Shown piece after piece: positions 37,301 through 49,599 of a stretch of 64,000 bases of DNA (positions are counted from its first letter, which is position 1; each line of letters starts with the position of its first letter). The position numbers were made by a program, and so were the translations under genes. The notes under the pieces are model-generated. The model saw only the letters and a list, made by a program, of their open reading frames with translations. It made no database searches and had not been told where the DNA came from. This DNA comes from Erodium maritimum (taxonomy: Eukaryota; Streptophyta; Magnoliopsida; Geraniales; Geraniaceae): contig OY997594.1 of the NCBI GenBank assembly GCA_963921825.1, forward strand, positions 58,761,675 to 58,825,674. The letters are read 5' to 3'.

Positions 37301-40300
37301 GACATTCTATATCATATTATAAATTGAGTACCAAACCTGCAAAAAAGCAGTAAATAACCGGCTCATGGTGGAAAGCAAAACTCCAGCTGTATTAGAACCA
37401 TAGAGCACTTGCACCTTATGGACAAGACCATATTCAGCAAACTGTGCCTTGTCTATCACCCCATGTACCAAATCATTGTTATGGATATACAACATGTCTT
37501 CTCCATGTCCATTCTTCTTCGACTGATCCTTGCCTTTCCCTTTTTCTTTACTATCTTTACTCTTCTTCAGGCTTATTTCAGCAGTTTTATTTTTAAAAAA
37601 CATAGGAGGGATTTTGCATTCTTTTTTAACAGTGAAGGGTTGCTGATCCCGAGTTATATGATTCAGCATAGCAGTAATGACCTGAAACATAGGAACATAG
37701 AAATTGATGTGAAACACGGGAATCTACAATAAACTCAAATGATCAAAAACAATGTTCATTTGAAGAATATCAAACACAATTTGTGGTCTTTTTGGTGCAA
37801 TCACCTGTTTTCCTGTCCAAAGAGGCTCTGGTTTCCATATGGCAGGTAGTGGAGCCTCTATTTCATCTTCAGAATCCAGAAGAGAAACCTTTTTACCAGT
37901 CTTTTTGGAAAAAGAACCCATCCCGGAAGTAGAAACGCCTGAAGTATAAAGCAGCTGATTGAATTCATCGCGAGTTAAAAAGGTATCTTTCTTTGTAAGA
38001 AGTGCAGCACTAACGATATGATCCTGAAAACAAAATATACAAACGGCATGATAAAATAGTTTAAACAAATAGACATATGTGTGCAGTAAAATCATGCAAA
38101 ACAAGACAACAATAGATAAGATTAACAAAAATGGACTGCTGGGTAAGATGTCAAACCTGAATTAAGGCTCGAACTGGATCACCATTTGTAGGTTTAACAT
38201 ATTGATTATTTGCGTTCACAATGTTGTAAGCTTCTGCACGAGAAATTTCATCTTGAGGAAAATGAACATTCATTTCATCACCATCAAAATCAGCATTGTA
38301 AGTACTGAAATCAGAAGAAAAAAAACATTAGGGTCAATTATGGTGAAGTACCATAAGACTACCTACAAATCCAAATAAACACAGTACCTGCAATTTGCAT
38401 AGTGCATGCGAAGTGTTCTTTCCCCCTTCAAAACACGCACTACGTGAGCCATTATACTTGGCTTGTGAAGCGTAGGCTGCCAGGAGACTTTAATTAGACA
38501 ATTAAACAAAGAATGAAATAACCAGGTTCTAGATTACATGAAATCAGTTAAGCAAAAAGCAAATAATAAAAACTAAAAGATCCTAGACGCTGCACTACTT
38601 AGATAAAAGTTTGATCATTTATGTCTAATAATTCATTAATGTACGTAACAAGTACCTGTCGATTGACTAGCACGATATCGCCATCTTTCAAGTGACGATA
38701 TACAACCTTGCCTTCATACTCAGGATCAGTAGCCTTTCCAGATTGGGTTACAGCCCCTCTTGAGGAAGGTAATCTCCTTGATATTGCAATGCGAGATTTT
38801 CTATCTGATGGCAGCATCTTAGTAGATATCTTATCAACGTACCGAGTAGCTCCAGGATGGACACTAGGGCCATTGACTATGGCCTCCCTCAGCTTATTAA
38901 CATTCCAAGGAGTGACTCTCTGCAAGTAAATAAACAACAAACCAAAGACGAAACAAATATCAGAAGCTTAAACCTCAATACTATAAGACAAAAAGATCCA
39001 CGCTGAAGAGAAGAAGAAAAAACAGTATGTCAAAGAATTTCTAGCAGGTGTGTGTTTGATATCTAAAACCAATAAAGGGGTCAACAAGCAGGTTTCTTTT
39101 TGTAAATTTAGGATCAAGAACAAACATTCCACGAGTGTACAGTGTATGAGTAAGAGTGCACAATCATGTACTATATTGTAAATTCTTACTTCGGGATAAG
39201 TCAATCTTGTCGCAAAATATGGGGGAATTCCAATCTCATTAACTGCTAGATTATTATCAGGGGATATGACAGATCGACATGCATGATTAACTCTTTTTCC
39301 CATCATTTTCTGCCGAAATAGACCTTCCTTTTTCTCCAAAACCTGGCATATTCCAGAATCTACTTTTTGAGTACCTGTCATTAATTCCAAGATCTCTGTT
39401 TAGCTGTTGTGCAAAATAATAAAGGCCGGACGCCTCATATAGTTTTAACCAAAAACACAATAGCATCAACATGAAAACACAACAAGGAGAATAGATCATG
39501 AAAATCTCCAACTCTTGGAAAGCAAATAAAAATCTCCAACACACATTGACGAACACAAATATTCATAATAATCATCATACAAAGACGACCACCTGAACAT
39601 AGTTAGGTATATACATATAGAAGCAAACCCACAGAGTCGAGAAATATGGAAGCAAAACTAGACAGGTGCCATTTTACCCATACATATATCAAATAGAAAA
39701 TGAAACATATTATCCACAAAGCAACTTCTTTTGTGTTCCTGATTGTATGCTTATACTAGTCAGCAAAGTACTTTGTCCTTTCAATCTCGTATCCTTTTCT
39801 TAGTCCTTCCAATACAAAGACATTGAGCATAAATTAGGGCACAACAACTTTGAGGAAGCAGTAGAACATTTCTCCAAAATGTTCAGTAACCTAAAACCTA
39901 GTACAGCTCAAACATTCCACAATTTACCACGAGCACAATGGCCAAAGGAAAAGAATGTGAAGATAATTAGTTACATTTGAACTCACCTGTGGCAGATTTG
40001 CTATTAAAATACACATTTATAGATAACTGGAGATCCCTCCATCTGCTAACAAATACCGATTGCCCGAATTTTTCATTACCAGCGGCTTCTCTTAAAGAGA
40101 TATTACACTGAAGAATCTTATTCAATAACACAGTGTGAGGATGCTCCATTACCTACAGGAAACAAAGTAATTAAAAAAAAATATTGCTATTCATATAGCA
40201 TTCAAGAAGGATGACCAAGCATATCAATACTATGATAAAAAAATTACTCGTTAACACTATTCAATCTAAGGGTAAAACGCTTGTCCAACGAATTTGTTTC

Positions 40301-43300
40301 GAGAGCAATTCCCAAACCACTTGACAAATTATAGATCACTAAACCTGTTACTTTGACGAGTATTTATATACACAAGGGACAACTCCAGAACATAATGGTA
40401 GACAAAGGTGGTTCTGCAGGTTATATCTCTAGACAATGTTTTTTTTTAAATCATAACAGTCAACTATCGGAAACTATTAGAAACTATCAAAATCCGTTCG
40501 AACCCTCAAGGTCCGTTAACTGATCATGCGAAATGTCAAGTTTTCCCTCAATGGTAACTCCAGAACATAATGGTAGACAAAGGTGGTTTTGCAGGTCATA
40601 AACCTAGCAGACCTTTTTTATTATTTTCAGTAGTTCTTCTTTAATTTTCATTTATTTATTTAAAAATAATGGAGCTGGTGCATGTCTTCTCCGGCAGATC
40701 TGCTTGGTCATCACTTCGTCGCCGGTGGAGATGGAGCTGGTGGCCGTGGGTTTGCAGAGAAGGGAGGATAGAGAAAAGGGAGCAATTTTTTGGTATTTTA
40801 GGGTTATGGCGGCAAAAGGGGTAGTTTTGGTATTTTAAAAAAACAGGGTCAGGATGTAATAGTTTTTGGTAGTTTGTAATAGTTTCCCCTAGTCGACAGT
40901 TATGATGTAAAAAATTAGTCTAGAGCTATGATGTAAAAAATGGGGTTTAACAGAAGTAAATTCTTCCAACTACTTACAGAATCACCTCCCTTGGCTGGAG
41001 GGCGAAATTTGATAGGTGTTACAAGAATGGTCTTCAAGAAGAACATGGAATAACCTGCTTCTTTTCCCATTGAACAGTTACCCCTCTGCTGAACGTTGCT
41101 GATAAATGAGCAGAGTAGAGGCTCATTTTCCCATAAACTCTTTATAATATTTTCAACCTGTTATTTATAGAAACTTCAAAATCATGTTTGCTACTAAGAT
41201 ATGAACAGTTAAGATATGTTTATCTGAAAGCAACAATAGCAATTAAACGAAGGAAATAATAATTGTGATCAAACTAGGAATAACCATACTTCTGGTGGCA
41301 GTAGAGGTCCTGAGAAAACACGTGTCTGCTTTGAGAACCTGGCAGATGTTTCCCCCCCATCTTTCCCTCGCTTTTTTCTTGGAGTATCTTGACTTTCATT
41401 TGTACTTTCTACTTCAGATAAAGCTAGCCCCCCATCACTATCATCTTCCAACACACAACCGCTAATAACATTTGATCTCGCTCGGGCACCATCCATATGC
41501 TACAGTCATGATTCCATTGGAAAAAGTACATAAACATTAAATCTCCCGGCATAAACATAAACAAATGTCTATATTAGTTATGTTATAACAGCTAACTCTG
41601 GAACAAACGCTGGTATTAAGAATAAAAAGAATGGGAAGAGATCTATACTGGCAGGTTTGTATCTGATCATAGCAAGACACTGCATATACAAGCCAAATAT
41701 GATCCTTCCATTAATCACTCTTCAAAAGACAATTATTGACACTATGCATGCCAAAAATAGGCAATAATAATAAATAACCTTCCTCGCCCTTTTAAAATAG
41801 TTTTATCTCAAGTTGAGATGATGTTATATTCAAACTGATACCAAAAAAAAATAACTAGTTTTAAGTTATGCAGATCAGAGCACGATTAGACTTCTAACAA
41901 AGCATGTATATTCTTTAAAATCCAATTTATATTACTGTACATTTCCTTGAATATGTCCGAAGTTCTTTGTATGAGAGAAGGCCACTAAGTCATTTACCAC
42001 ATCTTTGACTTCTGAAACTATATAATTCACCCAAAAAATATATGAGCTTGAAAAGCAAACGGCGAGAAGTCCAACCATTTGCACATTACAATTCCATCAT
42101 AACGTGCAGAGAAAGAAACACATCTCAATAGTTTCTAGACACAAAGATGTGAAGAGGTACCATGCTGAGCCATCCAAATGTAGGCTTAGTTATCTTAGGA
42201 CCTTTTGCCTGGCATCTTTCACACTTGATAGATTTTTGCTTCAAAAAAGTCCTCAGGATAGACATTGCTTCAGTCTCTTGTAGGGATGTCCATTCTTGCC
42301 GCTTTGATTGGTTGGTCTGGTCATCTACTGAATCATACTGAGGTTTTGGGCATGATACATGGCTGCCATCACTGTCCTCTGGATATGATGAATTGCCAGA
42401 CGATACAAAATCTGAATCTAAATTTTTTGCTCCACTAACATCACCTTTCGCAATGAGTGCCAATTGAGATATGCATGTCTCAACCTTCAATTTTCAGGGA
42501 AAATATATAATCAAAAACAAGAAAACACAAAAATAAATGAATGGTTCTCTAAAAAGTAACAGACACGGAGGCCCATAATAACATTAAATTTCTGTCAAAC
42601 CACAATTACCTTGGTTCTTTTAGCTTTAAAATGATGGCAAAAGAAGCATGTTCCTCGAATAAGATTATAAAGATCATCAAATAACAGTGGATTGTAGACT
42701 AGCGAACAAAGGTCAATGCGACCGAAGTGACCTGGGCATAGATAAGAACGTAGCCCACAAGATTTGCAGCTGTACATAGATGAATAGCAGTGTCATGTGT
42801 AATTAGCACAAATTCACTTAAACAACAGTCTAGGCAATAAATAAATTCTTCTGTAGCACATTCACACTTAGTAAACAAAATTGAATAATATGTGGTTAAT
42901 TAATAACTTACGGTGTTTTCTCGTCAAGTGGGCCTAATGATGGATCATATAGTCCGCCAGGCACAGGTCTTTCCACACTGTCAAGCAAGGTGGTATTTGT
43001 AATCTTAACGGGACCATACTTCTTGGCCTCTTCAGTCGTTAAAAACCCAAACTTTACAGATTCAACATATTCCGTAGCACCCTGTCACAGAGCTCAGAGT
43101 CAGTGCAAGAGGATTAAACTGGTAAATAGGATTAAATTCAGAAAACCATTGGAGCCGCAATGCTGCAGAGCTGGTTTAACGATGATAATCAGAGTACAAT
43201 CACATAGTTCTCTACGAATTCCTCAATTTCTAAATCATCAAGCGGCAAGACAAGCTAAAACTGAAACATAGCATCGTCAGAAATACGAATAGAAAGAGAG

Positions 43301-43322
43301 GAACCTCGATTGGGTTGGCCAT
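31351..43322 (-). CDS. NRPA1: DNA-directed RNA polymerase I largest subunit (RPA190/NRPA1)
   Basis: Catalytic subunit of nucleolar RNA polymerase I, which transcribes the 45S rRNA precursor. Coding exons on the minus strand: 43322-43305, 43081-42912, 42769-42610, 42484-42161, 41499-41290, 41157-40978, 40152-39987, 39374-39190, 38919-38656, 38476-38388, 38304-38157, 38023-37805, 37681-37337, 37251-37107, 36953-36748, 35774-35572, 35407-35209, 35120-34858, 34291-34151, 33423-32709, 31950-31351. All have GT-AG borders and join in phase to 1,649 residues, near the usual plant length. Visible: clamp zinc site [14 protein letters not shown] (about residues 63-76), a second CX2C pair KCERC, the metal-binding [10 protein letters not shown] (about 592-601), funnel GAKGGT (about 938-943), bridge helix [20 protein letters not shown] (about 983-1002), trigger loop [13 protein letters not shown] (about 1157-1169), a long acidic Glu/Asp segment in exon 20, and the C-terminal [13 protein letters not shown]. 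The start MANPIEGATE resembles the family N-terminus. No disabling change was found. Confidence 0.96.
32212..32606. mobile_element. MITE in the last intron of NRPA1
   Basis: The ends are inverted: TTACACCTAGCTACGCCTA at 32,221 and GTAGCTAGGTGTAA near 32,587-32,600. TAGAAAC occurs directly on both sides (32,205-32,211 and 32,607-32,613), so a target duplication of 7-9 bp is likely. It is AT-rich, has no coding capacity, and fills about half of the intron between exons 20 and 21. Confidence 0.75.
33498..34035. repeat. Inverted-repeat element in the NRPA1 intron between exons 19 and 20
   Basis: The left arm (ACAACTACCTTTATGAATTG, then CCACAAACACATAACCC and AAATTTTCCAGACAC) is repeated inverted on the right (GTGTCTGGAAAATTT near 33,952-33,966, GGGGTTATGTGTTTG near 33,975, CAATTCATAAAGTTG near 34,000). 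The left arm holds a 57-bp direct duplication (33,517 and 33,574). It looks like a MITE. I could not fix a target duplication. Confidence 0.65.
40381..40605. repeat. Direct repeat pair in the NRPA1 intron between exons 6 and 7
   Basis: A block of about 47 bp starting AACTCCAGAACATAATGG occurs at 40,381 and again at 40,556, a spacing of 175 bp, with two or three differences. The 825-bp intron around it also has GGTCCGTTAAC and CTATGATGTAAAAAAT repeats (near 40,906 and 40,927). It is probably a decayed mobile element. Confidence 0.6.
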
Positions 43323-43700
43323 GGCGGCTGAACGGGCGGAGCTAGGGCTAGCGGCGGCGACGGCGGAGAGGAGAGAGACGGTTAGTACTTGTAGAGAGAG
43401 AGGAGAGAGACGGTTAGTACTTGTAGAGAGAGAGGAGGAGGAGGGGGGAAGGAGAGAGAGAGATAGAGAGCAACTTCGTTTAAGGGTTTAAGGGTTTAGA
43501 TTTCAATGTCTTAGAAATCGGCCGGAAGGAAGTGAAAGGTTTCTACTTAGACGGGTCGGTTAACTACCATGGGCCTTTCGGACAGCTCTATATATCCGGC
43601 CCGGCCTGCCTTTTCTATTTACTGAGGCCCATCATAAAATTAATCATTTCCTGGGCCTAAAGCAGTAGAGCTCTTATTTGACAAAAATAAATTATAGCAA
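43323..43700 (-). promoter_or_regulatory. NRPA1 5' UTR and promoter with site II and telo-box-like motifs
   Basis: Read toward the gene, TGGGCC/GGCCCA motifs lie at about 43,568-43,575, 43,624-43,630 and 43,650-43,657. A repeated AAACCCTT-AAACCC tract lies at 43,481-43,498, and a long GA/CT-rich stretch lies at 43,365-43,470 just before the start codon. In plants, TGGGCC/T (site II) elements combined with AAACCCTA telo-boxes are known from promoters of ribosome-biogenesis and ribosomal protein genes. Here the telo-box is a near match (final T, not A). No convincing TATA box is seen. Confidence 0.55.
43366..43432. repeat. Tandem duplication of about 31 bp in the NRPA1 leader
   Basis: GAGAGAGACGGTTAGTACTT followed by GTAGAGAGAGAG appears twice in succession. 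It sits in a GA-rich (on the sense strand CT-rich) leader directly upstream of the start codon. Confidence 0.85.
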
Positions 43701-44021
43701 ATTGTATCAAATAGTCTCGAACATATCTACGGTACTGATGTACTTTGAGATCTGTTTGTGATTCAAACATTCTCATTCTCATTCTCGTTCTCATTTTCTC
43801 ATCATGGGAAGTTTGATATTTCGAGTGCTAAAAGATGATTTTATTGCTCTTATATTATCAGATTTTTAATTTTTAATTGATATATTATTCTTTTTCTTGA
43901 GTATAATGGTAATTCATATTTATTAAAAAAAAGTAAAGATATAAGAATATAGAGAACGATTATACTTAGTTTTGGATATTATCAGTTCTGAAACGTTAAT
44001 TCTGAAACAAGAAATGTCGCT

Positions 44022-44501
44022 TTACATCGCAACTTCGAAATAATGCAGTGAAAAACAAAAAAAAATACACAATATGTCTATTCTAGGTGTAAACTTAAGG
44101 AATCTAACCTCATGAGTATGACTATGTGCATCTGGTTCTTCTCGCGGTTCAACCCGAAAGCATTCGAGAAGGTCTCTACAAGAAGGAGGAGTAGGATCAA
44201 AGAGCGGGTCGTTGCTCTTCATTTGCGTCCCGCGATCATCAATGCCCATGTTAGTCTCGCCATGGCTTTGCCTCGTTGATGTTGCTTCCCAAACCACTGA
44301 TAGATGAGTCCTCATATGGTCACCCACCAACACATCTGGCTTCCACAACCCACCAGAGAGCAGTTTCATAGTAGCATCGACTTTGGACCTTGCAAAAGAA
44401 ATAAAAAGACGAACAAATCGATCTGAAATCGGAAGATTTTCCGACAGATACCCACAAGGGATGAACATACCATGTATACTAGACGAAGATAGGCAAAACA
44501 A
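44022..44501 (-). CDS. Hypothetical protein or exon fragment
   Basis: An open frame of 159 codons on the minus strand. The middle part (SKVDATMKLLSGGLWKPDVL, then HLSVVWEA and PSCRDLLECFRVEPREEPD) has balanced composition and looks more protein-like than the ends, which are hydrophobic and low in information. CTTTTGCAAG|GT near 44,395 (acceptor-like) and CATGAG|GTTAGA near 44,110 (donor-like) could bound a real exon of about 280 bp. I do not recognise the family. It could be a pseudogene fragment. Confidence 0.3.
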   Translation of the reverse strand: MFCLSSSSIHGMFIPCGYLSENLPISDRFVRLFISFARSKVDATMKLLSGGLWKPDVLVGDHMRTHLSVVWEATSTRQSHGETNMGIDDRGTQMKSNDPLFDPTPPSCRDLLECFRVEPREEPDAHSHTHEVRFLKFTPRIDILCIFFCFSLHYFEVAM

Positions 44502-44899
44502 TTTGTATGAGGCAATGGGTCGAAGAAGGGGGGTTCTGTCAGAGCCAAAGATTTTTTTTTCAATTGTATAATTGGTAGTTATTTTGTTGTCTCCTTTTAT
44601 ATGTTTTTCAAATTATACCTTTAAAAATTGTAATTTAAGGGAAAAAATAATATTAAATATCATAAATCAAAATACATCGGAGTACATTAAGGACAATAGA
44701 CCGCGACCACAAATGAACAAATTAAGAACGAGCTTCCCTAAAAACGAGAATTCTCTACTCGTTGAACGCTTGATAAACTCGAGCCGGACATTCTCGGGAT
44801 TATTTAAGAAAGAGATACAGTCCTGGGAAAGGAGGCATGAAGAGGAATAAAAAGAACATTTTGACTTAGTTAGATTCATTATTAGTTGATAATCATATA

Positions 44900-45038
44900 T
44901 GTTAGCATATTTGATAAAGAGTCATTTGTATTTTGAATATATTATATTTATCCTTAGCATTATATTTGAATAGGTGATAAACATGTATATGTACTGAGTA
45001 AACATGAAGGAATGCAACACGATTCATACCAATTTCCA
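44900..45038 (+). repeat. 5' LTR of the Ale-like copia element
   Basis: 139 bp, directly followed by the primer-binding site TTGGTATTAGAGCC at 45,041. It is AT-rich. Confidence 0.93.
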
Positions 45039-45040
45039 CT

Positions 45041-45055
45041 TTGGTATTAGAGCCT
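45041..45055 (+). promoter_or_regulatory. Primer-binding site of the Ale-like element
   Basis: TTGGTATTAGAGCCT lies two bases inside the LTR and resembles the initiator-Met tRNA primer site with one mismatch. Confidence 0.85.
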
Positions 45056-45185
45056 AGAGTTCTATCTCGGCTATACTTTTTCCTTTTCTATACCTCTCTT
45101 CCGCAAATCTACTCTCCTCTTTCTAAACGTATTCTGCAGGTTTGGTACATGCAAAGCAATACCAGACACACTTCATTCAACAACG

Positions 45186-46055
45186 ATGGCATCTCATCCC
45201 GCTCTCACCGTCACCAACATTCGCCTCGCCATCCCCATTTTGCTGGACATGGAGAAGCAACACTACTCCTCATGGGTTGAACTATTCAAGATCCATTGTA
45301 GAGCTTTCCAAGTCACTCACCACATATTGCCTGAAATCATGACTGCAGCGGCTCCGGTCACATTGATTGAAGCTTCAAGTGAAGTCACCTCGGATGCATC
45401 CAAATCTACTACTGATAGTGACAAAACAGGTGAAAAATCAACCTCATCCGCCTCTACTCAGCTGCATTCGTTTTCTACTTCTCCTGATATTGATTTATGG
45501 TTTCGAGTCGATGCCACCGTCCTACAATGGATTTATGGCACTATCTCCAATGATCTCCTTCAAACGATCATTGAACCCGACTCTACAACTGTCCGGGCAT
45601 GATCGGCTTTACGTAACATTTTTCAAGACAATCGATACACTCGAGTTGTCCATCTCGAGAATCAATTCTCATATACTCACTTGGAGTCTTTTACAGGTAT
45701 TGCTTCGTATTGTCATGAGTTGAAATCAGTGGCTGATCAACTTGCGAATGTTGGTGCGACGGTATCAAATAATCGCCTCGTGGTGCAAATGGTGACCGGT
45801 TTGATTGGGGCATACGATCATGTTGCTACCCTTATTCAACAACATGATCCATTGCCTCTATTTCATGAAGCCCAGTCTCAGTTGCTGCTTGAAGAAACCA
45901 GAAAACAAAAACAAGCCAGAGTCGCATTTGCCCTTGTGTCCCAATATGTTGGATCTGATCATGAATCCGGCAACTATTATGGGCGTTCCTCACAGGGCAG
46001 GCGATCTGATCGCACATCTCGTGGCCAGAATAGTAGACACCAGTCACGATCGTAG
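45186..46055 (+). pseudogene. gag of the Ale-like copia element
   Basis: The ATG at 45,186 opens the typical copia gag start (PALTVTNIRLAIPILLDMEK, then SWVELFKIHC). The capsid-like part includes LWFRVDATVLQWIYGTIS and the LENQFSYTHLES block. A TGA at 45,600-45,602 and a TAG at 46,053-46,055 interrupt the frame. The C-terminal basic part is rich in Arg, Ser and Gln. I see no intact zinc knuckle. The frame is shared with pol downstream, as expected for a single copia polyprotein. Confidence 0.88.
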
Positions 46056-46325
46056 CAACAATCGCAGAACAAGGGATCGGGATCGCAGAATTATCGCAGC
46101 AACAACGCTTCTGCACATTCGGGCGCGAGTAACTAGGCGCATCAGCCTGCGTTTGGGCCCCCACAAGCAGCATTCGGGCCTCAGGCAAACCAGTGGCAGC
46201 TTGGGCCATGTCTATATCCCACACAGGCTTCTTGGTTCGGACAGGCCCGTCAGCAATGGCCCAGTCCACAATTTTCTCAAAACCAGCAGCATAATAGTAG
46301 ACTTCTTGGGCCTGCTCCACATACA

Positions 46326-49300
46326 GTGTCACGCCAGCAGCAGCCCAACAATTCAGCAGCGGCTTATGTCAGCCACGGTTCGGCATCACGGGGTGCGTCG
46401 TCTTTTTCGGGAAATGAGTCACATGCTCCAAACAATATTGACACCGCGTTCAACTCAATGACGTTGAATCCTCTAGACCAATGGTACATGGACTCAAGTG
46501 CGGCCTCTCATATGACATCGGACTCAGGTAGTCTCGATTCTTATTTTAATTCAAGATATAATCGTCATGTTGTGGTCGGTAATGGTCATCGTATTCCTAT
46601 AATGGGTTATGGTAGTGCATCCTTAACCCCTAAACACCCATCTTTAACCTTGAATAATGTTATTTATGCACCTCACATTATTAAAAATCTTGTGTCTATA
46701 CGCCGTTTCATCACGGAAAATAATGCTTATGTCGAGTTTGATCGTTTTGGTTTCTCTGTGAAAGATTTTCAGACGGGCAAGGTTTTGCTGAGATGTGATA
46801 GTTCAGGAAAATTGTACCCTATTTATTCATTGTCCTCCTCATCTCAGGGTGTAGAGTCATCGTTTTTATCTTTGTCTCCATCGGTTTGGCATTTGCAGTT
46901 GGGACATCCTGGTGCTCCGGTCTTTGATGCTCTCCGACGTAATAATCTGGTTCACTGTGGATCACATTCTAGTTGTTTTTGTCGTTCTTGTGCTTTGGGA
47001 AAACACGTTAAACTAACGTTTAAATTATCGCATACTTGTACTTTTGCACCTTTTGATATTGTTCATGGGGATTTATGGACATCTCATGTTCTAAGTTCTG
47101 CAGGTCATCGCTATTGTTTTTTCTTGGTTGATAATTTTACGAATTTTGTATGGACATTCCATTTGCACTCTAAGTCTCAAGTTCTCTCTATTTTCGTGTC
47201 TTTTCACTCTTATATGCATACCCAATTTGGAGTCTCCATCAAGGTGTTCCATTGTGACAACGGAAAGGAGTTCGTCAATAGTCCACTTCACAAGTTCTGC
47301 ACCGACTATGGGATGCTCTTTCGTCTCTCATGTCCATATACTTCTCCTCATAACGGACGCACAGAACGTAAGTTCCGTACAATTAATAACATAGTTCATA
47401 CTCTGCTCATACACTCGTCTGTTCCTCCTAATTTTTGGCATTTTGCCCTATCCATGGCTACTTACCTGCATAATGTTCTTCCTTGTAAGTCTCTAAATTT
47501 TGTCACCCAACTCATTACTTATACGCTCGTATACCGTCTTATGATCATTTGCGTATTTTTGGGTGTGCGTGTTTTCCACTTCTCCCTACTGTATCGATTA
47601 ACGAGTTTCAGGCTCGATCTACTACATGCGTCTTCTTGGGTTTTCCTTCTCAGCATCGAGGATATTTGTGCTTTGACCCGACGACCAAACGTATCATCGT
47701 GGCAATGCATGTTATTTTTGACGAAACGGTATTCCCTTTCTCTAATTCCGGACATTCACATATTGACTATGATTTTTTGGACTTGAACACTCCTTTATTC
47801 TCACCCGACACACCTTCACCTTCACCTGGATCACCTCCTCCACCACCTCATTTCGATCCACAACCTACCAGTCCTACCTTACCTCAGCTTGACAGTCCAG
47901 TTGCTACCACCCCGTTGACTACCATACCCTCATCAGGAGTTGCTACCCTACCTCCACCACCGGCTCATCCATGCAGACTCGGTCTAGATCAGGGATCGTT
48001 AAACCCCGTATTTTGTTCAATCCCACAACTTCCACATCTCCATCACCTATTCCCAAATACACGAAAGGTGCACTACTTGACCCACATTGGCGACTTTCCA
48101 TGCGTGGCGAATATGATGCTTTAATTAAAAATAATACATGGGAGCTTGTACCTCATCCTCGTACTACTAATATTGTTCGGTCTATGTGAATTTTTCGTCA
48201 TAAAGTTCGATCTGACGGTTCTTTTGAGCGTTATAAAGCTCGTCTTGTAGGTGATGGAAGCTCTCAACATGTTGGCGTAGATTACACCGAGACATTCAGT
48301 CCAATGGTTAAACCAGCAACCATACGGACTGTCCTCAGCATTGTTATTTCTCGATCGTGGCCTATTCACCAACTGGATGTTAAAAATGCATTTCTCCACG
48401 GCAATCTATCGGAGACAGTCTATATGCATCAGCCCCAAGGTTTTCGCGGCTCTACTCATCTAGATTATGTGTGTCTCCTCCGACGATCTCTTTACGGGCT
48501 CAAGCAGACTCCTCGAGCTTGGTACCAACGTTTCACTAATTATGTGGCCACTATTGGTTTCTCTCATAGCACATCAGACCACTCGCTCTTCATTTATCGA
48601 AGTGGTAATGACACAGCATTCCTTCTTCTTTATGTTGATGGAATTATTCTTACCACATCGAGTGACTCGCTTCGCCTGTCCATCATGGAGCGCCTTGATT
48701 CCGAGTTTGCCATGACGGACCTTGGTCCTCTGTCTTACTTTCTTGGCATTGCGGTTACTCATCATTCAGGTGGTATGTTCTTGTCTCAACAGAAGTATGC
48801 TGGGGAAATTTTTCGTCGAGCTGGTGTGGACTCCTGCTCTCCGTCATCTACTCCAGTTGATTATAAAAGCAAGCTGGGTGCTTCTGCTGGTGAACCATTC
48901 TCTGACCCGTCGCTGTATCGGAGTCTTGCAGGAGCTCTGTAATATCTTACCTTTACCCGTCCCGACATCGCATATGTTGTTCAGCAGGTGTACCTTCATA
49001 TGTAAAATCCTTGTGTTGGTCACACGGGGACCCTAAAACGTATCATTCGCTACATTCAGGGATCCTTGCATCTTGGACTTCATTTGTATAATTCTCCAAC
49101 GATGGATCTTGTCACCTATACTGATGCGGATTGGGCAGGTTGTCCTGATACTCATCGATCCACGTCTGGATATTGCGTGTTTCTCGGGGACAATCTTATC
49201 TCCTGGTCTTCTAAAAGACAACCTACTGTCTCACGTTCGAGCACTGAAGCTGAGTATCGAGGCGTTGCTCAGGGGATGTCTGAATCTTGTTGGGTTCGCA

Positions 49301-49599
49301 ATCTTCTCTTGGAGCTTCATTGTCCACTATCTCGGGCCACTCTGGTCTATTGTGACAATATCAGCGCCATGTATCTCGCAGGAAAACCCGTTCAGCACCA
49401 GCGCACTAAGCACATAGAGTTGGATATTCATTTTGTTCGGGAAAAGGTTGCTCGTGGTCATGTTCGTGTCCTTCATGTTCCTACTCGTTCTCAGATTGCA
49501 GACATATTCACCAAAGGATTACCTCCCGTTCTATTCACTGACTTTCGTGATAGTCTGAACGTCTGTGATCCTCCCGCTCAGACTACGGGGGTGTGTTAG
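46326..49599 (+). pseudogene. pol of the Ale-like copia element: PR-IN-RT-RNaseH (broken)
   Basis: Protease remnant WYMDSSAASHMTSDSG near 46,480, with SSA where DTGA/DSGA is expected; pre-integrase with HLQLGHPG and CRSCALGKH (46,890-47,000); integrase with HGDLW, HCDNGKEF and SPHNGRTERK (47,060-47,370); RT with [10 protein letters not shown] (48,370) and a catalytic box reading LYVDGIILT (48,630) where YVDD is required; RNase H with YTDADWAGC, SSTEAEYRG and the C-terminal TKHIELDIHFVRE (49,115-49,435). Frame changes fall near 47,520 and 47,950. Stops are at 48,187-48,189 and 48,940-48,942. The loss of the second RT aspartate alone would abolish activity. Confidence 0.92.
49582..49593 (+). 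promoter_or_regulatory. Polypurine-like tract of the Ale-like element
   Basis: ACTACGGGGGTG directly precedes the 3' LTR. The purine run is short and interrupted, as is common in copia elements. Confidence 0.6.

Noticed and set aside
45832..46332. 166-codon minus-strand frame within the copia element
   Set aside because: It is the antisense shadow of the gag-pol region.
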